This document shows positions 25,317 through 32,286 of a DNA stretch of 43,165 bases, piece after piece; positions within the stretch are counted from its first letter, which is position 1; every line of letters begins with the position of its first letter. A model generated the notes under the pieces. That model was given only the letters and a program-made list of their open reading frames with translations, was not told the origin of the DNA and searched no databases. The DNA lies in contig JBMOHV010000006.1 in assembly GCA_049317645.1 (NCBI GenBank), positions 1 through 43,165 of the forward strand. The letters are read 5' to 3'. The position numbers were made by a program, and so were the translations under genes. Source of the DNA: SYHX01 sp049317645 (lineage in GTDB: Bacteria > Bacteroidota > Bacteroidia > UBA7662).

Positions 25317-26069
25317 ATGTTTCCCCCAAATTTATCTTTGGCTGTGCTCAAGCAGACCCGTTCCACCGAGAATTACCTCAAAGCGATTTATCGTTTGTCG
25401 GGCTACGATTACGGGGGCCTTCCCGAAGGACACGACGCCTATCCGGTCAACACCAACACCCTTGCAGCCTCGCTCCACACCAAGCCATCCTCGGTGACCA
25501 GCATGTTAGTCAAGCTATCCGAACGAGGTTTGGTTGACTACCAGCCCTATCAAGGGGCTTTGTTGACCCCTTACGGGTTCAAATTGGCATCCCATGTAGT
25601 TCGCCGCCATCGGCTTTGGGAATATTTTTTGGCCGGCAACCTGGGCCTGGGTTCAGGGGAAATTCATGAACTCGCCGAGGAACTGGAACATGTCCGGTCT
25701 GATTTGTTAACGGACAAGCTCTCGGATTTTCTTGGGACCCCTACAACGGACCCGCACGGCAACCCCATCCCCGGATCGGACGGGCAAAGCGTTGGCTTGC
25801 ACCGAGTCGCCTTGGGGTCGTTGGATCGTGATTTATCCGTTCCATTGGTTTTTGCGGGCATTCAAAACCGTGAATTGAATTTGTTGCGGGATGTGAATGC
25901 CCTGGGCTTGCTGTTTGGACAGGCCTTTGAAGTGATTCATCGTGGCTCCGCGGCGGGAGAATCTTGGGAACTTCGTTTAGCGGATGGGCGTACCGTGCAT
26001 TTGGAGGATCAACAAGCGACGACCTTGTTGGTTGTGGCCAAAACCGGCATGCAGACCTTGCCTAACTAG
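25317..26069 (+). CDS. DtxR/MntR-family metal-dependent transcriptional repressor
   Basis: About 250 residues: winged HTH (STENYLKAIYRL, TNTLAASLHTKPSSVTSML, GLVDYQPYQGALLTPYG), dimerisation and metal-binding domain (VVRRHRLWEYFL; GSGEIHELAEELEH), and a C-terminal FeoA-like SH3 domain (LNLLRDVNALGLLFGQ). Most MntR metal ligands can be matched (Glu, His, Glu, Glu-His), but the MntR Asp8 position is Asn (ENYL). These proteins repress Mn or Fe uptake genes when metal is bound. No metal transporter is next to it. ATG at 25317 gives the normal N-terminus. Divergent from the redoxin, followed by the thioesterase after 16 bp. Confidence 0.88.
   Translation: MFPPNLSLAVLKQTRSTENYLKAIYRLSGYDYGGLPEGHDAYPVNTNTLAASLHTKPSSVTSMLVKLSERGLVDYQPYQGALLTPYGFKLASHVVRRHRLWEYFLAGNLGLGSGEIHELAEELEHVRSDLLTDKLSDFLGTPTTDPHGNPIPGSDGQSVGLHRVALGSLDRDLSVPLVFAGIQNRELNLLRDVNALGLLFGQAFEVIHRGSAAGESWELRLADGRTVHLEDQQATTLLVVAKTGMQTLPN
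25327..25334 (-). promoter_or_regulatory. candidate -7 element for the redoxin gene
   Basis: TAAATTTG on the minus strand (plus 25327-25334) matches TAnnTTTG exactly and lies 22 bases before the GTG start, inside the first codons of the divergent regulator gene. The only TTG upstream is 14 bases away, shorter than usual, so support is partial. Confidence 0.35.
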
Positions 26070-26085
26070 TACGGCCCCAAGACCC

Positions 26086-26487
26086 ATGCACAAGACCATC
26101 TCTTTAGGGGAAAAAATCGTCACCTCCTTTGTGGTGGGCCCCGAGGATACGGCTTCTTTTGGGGGCGTTGAAGTACACCCGGTTTGTTCGACCTTTGCCA
26201 TGGCGCGGGAAGCCGAGTGGGCTTGCCGGCAATTTGTTTTGAAACTGCGCGAAGACCACGAAGAAGGCATCGGTAACGGCTTGACCATTGAACACAAGGC
26301 GCCGGCTCTGATGGGTCAAAGGGTGGATGTCATTGCAACCCTGGAGGCCTGCAGTGGCAACGATGTGTTATGCTCCTGGGAGGCTTTGGCCAACGGGCGT
26401 TTATTGGCGACCGGAACCTGCACCCAAAAGGTTTTGGACCGAGGGCTACTCCAACAACGCTTTGACCGATTGCGCGATACCCTATGA
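26086..26487 (+). CDS. hot-dog-fold thioesterase, FlK-like
   Basis: A 133-residue protein. STFAMAREAEWACRQFV, IGNGLTIEHKAPALMGQRVDV and SWEALANGRLLATGTCTQKVLD follow the layout of the fluoroacetyl-CoA thioesterase-like hot-dog family, with the central long helix and the His in the strand that follows. FlK-type enzymes hydrolyse short acyl-CoAs; the substrate here is unknown. It sits between the metal regulator and smpB and overlaps smpB by 4 bp (ATGA). The start is chosen at the first ATG after the regulator stop. Confidence 0.7.
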   Translation: MHKTISLGEKIVTSFVVGPEDTASFGGVEVHPVCSTFAMAREAEWACRQFVLKLREDHEEGIGNGLTIEHKAPALMGQRVDVIATLEACSGNDVLCSWEALANGRLLATGTCTQKVLDRGLLQQRFDRLRDTL

Positions 26488-26954
26488 GCCCGGCCCCCAA
26501 ATCCAAACCCGTAACACCGGAGATCATCAACCGCAAAGCCCAGCACGATTACGAGATCTTGTTGCGCTTTGAAGCGGGAATCGTCCTGACAGGCTCGGAA
26601 ATCAAGAGCCTACGCGATGGCAAGGCTGGGTTGGGCGATTCCTATGCGGTCTTTGACGGCCCCCAACTCTTGGTGCGCAAGATGCATATTGCAGCCTATG
26701 CCCAGGCCTCTTACCTGAACCACGAACCTTGGCGCGATCGCCTTCTATTGCTCAACAAAGCCGAGCTCCGAAAAATCCATCACCGCATCACCGAAAAAGG
26801 ATTGGCCCTCATTCCGTTGCGTTTGTTTTTTAGCGAGAGGGGTTGGGCCAAGTTGGAATTGGGATTGGCCCGAGGTCGCAAATCCCACGATAAGCGCCAG
26901 GCCCTCAAAGAAAAAGACCTGGACCGGGACCAGCAAAGGGAAACCGAACGGTAA
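26484..26954 (+). CDS. smpB: SsrA-binding protein
   Basis: A 156-residue RNA-binding protein that delivers tmRNA to stalled ribosomes for trans-translation. Signatures: NRKAQHDYEILLRFEAGIVL, GSEIKSLRDGK, LNHEPWRDRLLLLNK, GLALIPLRLFF and the basic tail GRKSHDKRQALKEKDLDRD. Usual family length. Translationally coupled to the thioesterase by a 4-bp overlap. tmRNA itself (ssrA) is not in the window. Confidence 0.97.
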   Translation: MSPAPKSKPVTPEIINRKAQHDYEILLRFEAGIVLTGSEIKSLRDGKAGLGDSYAVFDGPQLLVRKMHIAAYAQASYLNHEPWRDRLLLLNKAELRKIHHRITEKGLALIPLRLFFSERGWAKLELGLARGRKSHDKRQALKEKDLDRDQQRETER

Positions 26955-26956
26955 CC

Positions 26957-27640
26957 CTAGCGGGGCCAACCCTCGGCCCCTGTCAGGGGCACGAATCGAA
27001 AGCCGGGGTAGGACTGGGTGCTGAATTCCCCTTCCGAAAGTCGGGTGATTTTGAGCATGGTTTGTTCTTCGAGCGTCCCCACCGGGATCACCAGATGCCC
27101 CCCCACTTTGAGTTGATTTTGGAGGGCGGATGGAACGCTGGGCGAGGCCGCCGTGACCAGAATACGATCAAAGGGGGCAAAGGAGGGAAGGCCCAGACTG
27201 CCATCCCCCACAAAGAGTTTGGCACGGCAATTCAAGTGTTTTAACAACGATTGCGCAGGCTGATGCAGGGGCTTGATGGTTTCGATGCTGTAGACCCGGG
27301 CGCCCATTCGGTCCAGGACAGCGGCCTGGTACCCCGAGCCGGTGCCAATTTCCAAAACTTTGAGGTGGGGGGCGACTTCCAGGAGGCTGCTCTGAAAGGC
27401 CACGGTGTACGGCTGAGAGATGGTCTGGCCTTCCCCAATGGGCATGGCCTTGTCCTGGTAGGCCATTTCGCTGAGGGCATGGTCCAGGAAAAAATGCCTT
27501 GGGACCTCCAACATGGCCTGCAGAACGGCCGGGTCTGCGATGCCTTTGGATTTCAGTTCTTCGATGAGTTGCCTGCGCATACCCTGGTGACGGGGGGTAT
27601 CCCGTAGCGATAGGGCGGTGAGTGGAGGCATAGAAGGCAT
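26957..27640 (-). CDS. pcm: protein-L-isoaspartate O-methyltransferase
   Basis: A 227-residue SAM-dependent methyltransferase that repairs isoaspartyl residues in aged proteins. Seen: GMRRQLIEELKSKGI, VPRHFFLDHALSEMAYQDKA, PIGEGQTISQPYTVAF, and the SAM motif VLEIGTGSGYQAAVLDRMG; LVIPVGTLEEQ near the end. I start at the ATG 27640; longer upstream extensions lack family sequence. Convergent with smpB (2-bp gap) and divergent from the Gfo/Idh gene across 37 bp. Confidence 0.95.
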   Translation of the reverse strand: MPSMPPLTALSLRDTPRHQGMRRQLIEELKSKGIADPAVLQAMLEVPRHFFLDHALSEMAYQDKAMPIGEGQTISQPYTVAFQSSLLEVAPHLKVLEIGTGSGYQAAVLDRMGARVYSIETIKPLHQPAQSLLKHLNCRAKLFVGDGSLGLPSFAPFDRILVTAASPSVPSALQNQLKVGGHLVIPVGTLEEQTMLKITRLSEGEFSTQSYPGFRFVPLTGAEGWPR

Positions 27641-27677
27641 AAATTTACAGGGTGCAGGCTTTAAGTTTGTCACAATC

Positions 27678-28679
27678 ATGCATACAGAGCCTCTTTCGGT
27701 ACCCCCGGTTCGCGTGGCCCTTCTGGGGGCTGGGCACCTCGGCAAAATCCATCTCAAATGCCTGCTCGAATTGCCGGAGCGGTTCCACGTGGTGGGGGTC
27801 TACGACCCGGATCCATCGGCCTTGGCCAAGGCGGTCGAAGTCTTTGGGGTCCCTGGCTTTGATCAGCCCGAACCTTTGTTGGACCTGGTGGATGCCGTGG
27901 ATATTGTGGCCCCCACCCTTTCGCATTACGATTTGGCCTTGATGGCCCTGCGTCGTCTCAAGCATTTGTTCATCGAAAAGCCGCTGGCCGGCACCCCGGC
28001 TCAGGCCCTTGAAATGCTCAACATGGCCCGCGAGGCCGGGGTCAAGGCGCAGGTGGGGCATGTCGAACGCTTTAATCCTGTCTATACCCGGGCCGCCGCC
28101 ATGGGCTTGGCGCCCCGCTTTATTGAAGCCCATCGTTTGGCTTCCTACAACCCCCGCGGTACCGATGTATCCATTGTTCTGGATTTGATGATTCACGATA
28201 TTGACTTGGTTTTGGCGATGGTACGCTCCGAAGTGCGCGATGTCAAAGCCAGCGGGGTCTCGGTGGTTTCATCAACCCCGGATATTGCCAATGCCCGTTT
28301 GGAATTTCACAACGGAACCGTCGCCAATTTGACAGCCAGTCGAATCAGTCTCAAGGCCATGCGCAAGATGCGTATTTTTCAAAACAACGCCTACCTCTCC
28401 CTGGATTTTTTGGACAAAAAGTTGGAAATGATCGAATTGCAAGACCAACCCGGTGAGGGATCCAACTGGATCGAATTGGGCCTGGGTCCCGATAAGGCAC
28501 CGCGTTACATGGCCGTTGAACGAAGCGAACCCCCGGTTGGTAACGCCATCCGCGATGAATTGGATGCCTTTGGGCGTTGCATCCAACAAAACACCAAAGA
28601 AGCCGTTAGTATCGAAGAGGGTTACCAAGCCCTGCGGGTTGCCAATATGATTCTGGACAAAATTGCCAATGCGTCGTAG
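27678..28679 (+). CDS. Gfo/Idh/MocA-family NAD(P)-dependent oxidoreductase
   Basis: A 333-residue dehydrogenase: Rossmann motif VALLGAGHLGKIHL, the family EKP motif in HLFIEKPLAGTP, and QVGHVERFNPVYTRA after it, with LMIHDIDLVLAMV. Family members oxidise or reduce a sugar carbon. The QVGHVERFNP form recalls UDP-GlcNAc 3-dehydrogenase-like members linked to lipid A variants, but that is a weak hint. It heads an operon with a lipoprotein, a sugar-1-phosphate transferase and a secreted protein, so a nucleotide-sugar substrate for an envelope glycan is plausible. Confidence 0.85.
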   Translation: MHTEPLSVPPVRVALLGAGHLGKIHLKCLLELPERFHVVGVYDPDPSALAKAVEVFGVPGFDQPEPLLDLVDAVDIVAPTLSHYDLALMALRRLKHLFIEKPLAGTPAQALEMLNMAREAGVKAQVGHVERFNPVYTRAAAMGLAPRFIEAHRLASYNPRGTDVSIVLDLMIHDIDLVLAMVRSEVRDVKASGVSVVSSTPDIANARLEFHNGTVANLTASRISLKAMRKMRIFQNNAYLSLDFLDKKLEMIELQDQPGEGSNWIELGLGPDKAPRYMAVERSEPPVGNAIRDELDAFGRCIQQNTKEAVSIEEGYQALRVANMILDKIANAS

Positions 28680-29529
28680 CCTTGGGGTCGGCCTCTGGGC
28701 GCTATCCCTTTGTCTGCTCCAAAGTTGCGGTTGGTATGCCAAAGACCAAGGGGTCCCGGCCTACCTTCATGTGGATACGGTGCAGGTTGTAGGCACCCCC
28801 CAAACCCAGGGCACCCTTTCGGCCCGCGTCAAGGATGTTTGGTTGTACATCGACGGGGATCTTCAGGGAGCCTACCCGCTCCCGGCGACCATTCCATTGC
28901 TTCGCGATGGGACCGTCCGGTTGCAGTTCAATGCGGGGATTTTGCTCAACGGTATTTCAGCGACCCGTGCGGCTTATCCGTTCTTTGTTCCTTGGGATAC
29001 CGTGGTAGATCTCTACCGTGGTCGGACGGATACCCTCAGGCCCCGCACATCGTACCGCAATACGGTGCGTTATGTTTGGTTGGAAGACTTTGATAATTTG
29101 GGATTTGGACTGCGGGCCCGCAGTGGTTCGGATACCGTCCTGCTTCGAGAAAGCCGAACGGATTCGGTTTTTGAGGGACTTTCTTCGTTGTATATGTCGG
29201 TGGATCAAAGGGCGCCGTACCTGGTGGCCGAGAGCATTGATCAATTTGGGCTCACCGCAGGGAAGCCTTGTTTCTTGGAACTCAATTACCGTAACAATGT
29301 ACCGTTGCAGGTGGGTCTTCAGAGTCAATTGGGTTCGGATATCAGCGACCCCCTTTGGATTGTCGAGTTAGCGCCCGCGGCCCTTTGGTCCAAGCAGTAC
29401 ATCAACTTTTCGCCTTATTTAGGCGTGGTCAACGGGGCGCGTTACCGGGTTCTGCTTCGTCCATTGCACCCAAGCGGGTCAACGGTTACCAGTCGTGTTT
29501 GGGTGGATAACCTCAAATTATTGCAATGA
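28669..29529 (+). CDS. hypothetical lipoprotein in the glycan-like operon
   Basis: A 286-residue protein with a signal peptide ending in the lipobox LQSC, not recognised beyond that. After the Cys come beta-rich stretches; FDNLGFGL, SVFEGLSSLYMSVD and FLELNYRNNVPLQVGL suggest a carbohydrate-binding-like jelly roll at the C-terminal half (about residues 140-286), inferred from pattern only. It overlaps the Gfo/Idh stop by 11 bp and the sugar transferase start by 4 bp (ATGA), so it is tightly coupled to both. Probably outer-membrane anchored. Confidence 0.7.
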   Translation: MRRSLGVGLWALSLCLLQSCGWYAKDQGVPAYLHVDTVQVVGTPQTQGTLSARVKDVWLYIDGDLQGAYPLPATIPLLRDGTVRLQFNAGILLNGISATRAAYPFFVPWDTVVDLYRGRTDTLRPRTSYRNTVRYVWLEDFDNLGFGLRARSGSDTVLLRESRTDSVFEGLSSLYMSVDQRAPYLVAESIDQFGLTAGKPCFLELNYRNNVPLQVGLQSQLGSDISDPLWIVELAPAALWSKQYINFSPYLGVVNGARYRVLLRPLHPSGSTVTSRVWVDNLKLLQ

Positions 29530-30962
29530 ATCGAAGACGCTGGGATATGCTGATGCTGATCTTGGGCGACTGGTGCGCGAGCTGCCTTGCCTGGATTTTG
29601 TTTTTTGGCTACCGACAGTCTTCTTTGACCGGGGAATCCTGGGCTTTGAGTTTTGAACATGGATTGCAGGGTTTGACGGGTGTGCTCACTTTGCCTTGGT
29701 TTTGGGTCCTGGTTTATGCCTTGTCCGGCTCCTACCAGGATATTTACCGCAAATCTCGGTTAAACGAAACGGGGCGCATGTTGTTGGCGGTCCTCCTGGG
29801 TACCGTGCTCTTGTCTTTTGCTTTGCTTTGGGATGATCAGGTTCCCTCCGAAGCCTTTTACCTGCAGGCGGTCCTGGTTTTTTGGGCCTGGCACCTGGGT
29901 TTGGGCCTACCGATTCGCTTGTTTCTTCTAACGCGCTTGTCGCAACGATTGCGCTCGGGACGCATTCGCTTCAAAACCTTGCTGGTGGGCTCAGGCCCGG
30001 TGGCTTTGCAGCTGTACGAAGAACTGCATCAAAATCCCGGAGCCCCCAAGGCCAACGAAATCCTCGGTTTTGTCTCTCTCAACGGTCACCAAAACGATCG
30101 CCTGACGTCGGCAATCTACCCGGATTTGCCTACCCTGCGATGCTTGGGCGGCGCGGATGCGGTGGCCGACTTGGTGCAGCGTTTGGAAGTCGAAGAAGTT
30201 TTGTTGGCGGCCGAGCCCGAAGATCGGGAATACCTGACCGGCGTCCTTCAAGCCCTTCGCAGCGAACCAGTGATCCTCAAAATGGTTCCCGTGATGTATG
30301 ATTTGTTACTCGGAAAAGTAAAAATGCAACAAATCCTGGGTGCCGTCCTCATTGAGGTACGCCCCGAGGTCATGCCCGCCTGGCAAACCACCCTCAAAGT
30401 ATTGATGGACAAGGCCCTGGCCTTGGTGGCCCTGGCCTTGCTTTCTCCTTTGATGCTGTACTGTATGTTGCGGGTTCGCCTGGATTCTCCCGGTCCAGTT
30501 CTCTATCGTCAAGAGCGAATCGGGCTCAAGGGCCGTCGCTTTTGGATTCTAAAATTTCGATCCATGCGCCAACATGCCGAGATGGATGGCCCTCAACTTT
30601 CTTCGGTGGATGACCCCCGAATAACCCCATGGGGGCGGGTCATGCGCAAATGGCGATTGGATGAACTCCCACAGTTTTGGAATGTGTTGATAGGGGATAT
30701 GTCCTTGGTGGGCCCCCGCCCGGAGCGCAAATTTTACATTGATCAAATTGTTAGCCGGGCCCCTCATTACCGGCATTTGTTGCGGATCAAGCCCGGCCTA
30801 ACCTCTTGGGGCCAGGTTCGTTATGGATACGCCGAGAATGTGGAACAAATGATACAGCGACTTCGCTATGATTTGGTTTATGTGGAGAATCGTTCGCTGT
30901 TGGTGGACTTCAAGATTTTAATCTATACCTTTTTGATAATTTTGAGGGGTGAAGGCAAATAA
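29526..30962 (+). CDS. polyprenyl-phosphate sugar-1-phosphate transferase (WcaJ/WbaP family)
   Basis: A 478-residue initiating glycosyltransferase. Several N-terminal membrane spans, a CoA-binding-like Rossmann domain (KTLLVGSGPVALQLYEEL, about residues 150-260), then a membrane segment and the catalytic bacterial sugar transferase domain: SPGPVLYRQERIGLKGRRF, LKFRSMR, RKWRLDELPQFWNVL, and GDMSLVGPRPE. It transfers a sugar-1-phosphate from a UDP-sugar to undecaprenyl phosphate, starting O-antigen, capsule or exopolysaccharide synthesis. The sugar is not predictable. No other glycosyltransferases are adjacent, which is unusual for a polysaccharide locus. Confidence 0.93.
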   Translation: MNRRRWDMLMLILGDWCASCLAWILFFGYRQSSLTGESWALSFEHGLQGLTGVLTLPWFWVLVYALSGSYQDIYRKSRLNETGRMLLAVLLGTVLLSFALLWDDQVPSEAFYLQAVLVFWAWHLGLGLPIRLFLLTRLSQRLRSGRIRFKTLLVGSGPVALQLYEELHQNPGAPKANEILGFVSLNGHQNDRLTSAIYPDLPTLRCLGGADAVADLVQRLEVEEVLLAAEPEDREYLTGVLQALRSEPVILKMVPVMYDLLLGKVKMQQILGAVLIEVRPEVMPAWQTTLKVLMDKALALVALALLSPLMLYCMLRVRLDSPGPVLYRQERIGLKGRRFWILKFRSMRQHAEMDGPQLSSVDDPRITPWGRVMRKWRLDELPQFWNVLIGDMSLVGPRPERKFYIDQIVSRAPHYRHLLRIKPGLTSWGQVRYGYAENVEQMIQRLRYDLVYVENRSLLVDFKILIYTFLIILRGEGK

Positions 30963-32247
30963 CCATTTATTTCAAAACCAAGGTGTGCGGGTTCTCCTTT
31001 TGGGGGCTCTGATGGCCTGGACCACCTTGGGGTCTACCCAGGCGGCCCGTTTGCTGATTCCCATGGACCAGAACCAAAGGGATCACCTCAAAGCCTACGG
31101 GATCGCCTACTGGGCCATCAGCCGAGGCATGGATGCCGAGTGGTTGCTCAACTACCGCGGCGGGAGTTTTGCCATGCCGCAGGTTCAGGCCCTCGAATCC
31201 GAATGCCGATTGAGGGGGGTGACCTACGAAGTTCTGGCCGAGAATACCTATACCGGACTCCTGCAGGAAGTGGCCGACCCTGCGGTTAATATGGAGGTGG
31301 TCAAACTCGAAAAAGCCCCCCGGATCGCCGTCTACACCCCTCCCACCAAGCAGCCTTGGGACGACGCGGTGACCATGGCTCTGACCTATGCTGAAATCCC
31401 GTACGACAAGATTTACGATCCTCAGGTCCTGGACGGTCAGCTCCCCATGTACGATTGGTTGCATCTTCACCACGAGGATTTTACGGGGCAGTACGGCCGC
31501 TTTTATTTTGTCTACCGAAACGCTGCCTGGTACCAAGCCGAGGTTGAGGAAGCGGAACGCCTGGCCCAGAGCAGGGGATTTGCCAAAGTCTCGGCCCTCA
31601 AGTCGGCGGTTGCTCAACGGATCCGGGAATTTGTGGCAGGGGGTGGGTTTTTGTTTGCGATGTGTTCGGCCACCGATTCCTACGATATCGCTTTGGCGGC
31701 TTTGGGCCTGGACATCTGCGAATCCATGTACGATGGGGATCCCTCCGATCCGTTGGCCCAGGACAAGCTCAACGACGATGCCTGCTTTGCTTTTCGGAAT
31801 TTCACCCTGACCTCCAATCCCTTGGAATACGAGTTCTCGAATATTGATGTGACCACAACCCGGGGGATGGTCCCCGAGACCGAAGATTTTTTCACGCTCT
31901 TTGATTTCTCAGCCAAATGGGATGTGGTGCCTACCATGCTTTGCCAAAACCATACCCGCTTGATCAAAGGATTTATGGGTCAAACCACGGCTTTTAACAA
32001 GGATTTGATTAAACCCGAAGTCCTGGTCATGGGCGAATCCAAATCCCTGAACGAGGCCCGCTACATTCATGGCAATTTTGGCAAAGGAACCTGGACCTTT
32101 TTTGGGGGTCACGACCCCGAAGATTACCAACATCTGGTCGGGGAGCCCCCCACCGAACTGAGCATGTACCCGAATTCCCCGGGCTACCGACTTATTCTTA
32201 ACAATATTTTGTTTCCGGCGGCCCGCAAGAAGAAACAAAAAACCTAG
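30949..32247 (+). CDS. secreted protein of the Bacteroidota 'asparagine synthetase B-like' family
   Basis: A 432-residue protein from a GTG start (a GTG 12 codons later is possible) with a signal peptide (VLLLGALMAWTTLGSTQA). The mature part opens RLLIPMDQNQRDHLKAYGIA and has WLLNYRGGSF, YDWLHLHHEDFTGQYG, GGGFLFAMCSATDSYDIAL and TWTFFGGHDPEDYQH. I recall close relatives carrying the database name asparagine synthetase B, but there is no N-terminal Cys nucleophile and no SGGxDS pyrophosphatase motif, so that name is not supported. The GGG..F and HHEDF stretches resemble a glutamine-amidotransferase/DUF4159-like fold. It overlaps the sugar transferase by 14 bp. Function unknown. Confidence 0.75.
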   Translation: MKANNHLFQNQGVRVLLLGALMAWTTLGSTQAARLLIPMDQNQRDHLKAYGIAYWAISRGMDAEWLLNYRGGSFAMPQVQALESECRLRGVTYEVLAENTYTGLLQEVADPAVNMEVVKLEKAPRIAVYTPPTKQPWDDAVTMALTYAEIPYDKIYDPQVLDGQLPMYDWLHLHHEDFTGQYGRFYFVYRNAAWYQAEVEEAERLAQSRGFAKVSALKSAVAQRIREFVAGGGFLFAMCSATDSYDIALAALGLDICESMYDGDPSDPLAQDKLNDDACFAFRNFTLTSNPLEYEFSNIDVTTTRGMVPETEDFFTLFDFSAKWDVVPTMLCQNHTRLIKGFMGQTTAFNKDLIKPEVLVMGESKSLNEARYIHGNFGKGTWTFFGGHDPEDYQHLVGEPPTELSMYPNSPGYRLILNNILFPAARKKKQKT

Positions 32248-32286
32248 GCACCCCAAGGGCCTCCCAGCGGGAAAGAATCGCAGGTC

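Noticed and set aside
27662..27669. TAAGTTTG as a promoter -7 box for the Gfo/Idh operon
   Set aside because: A perfect -7 match, but no TTG/TTTG at 17-23 bases upstream and only 8 bases to the ATG, so not listed as a feature.
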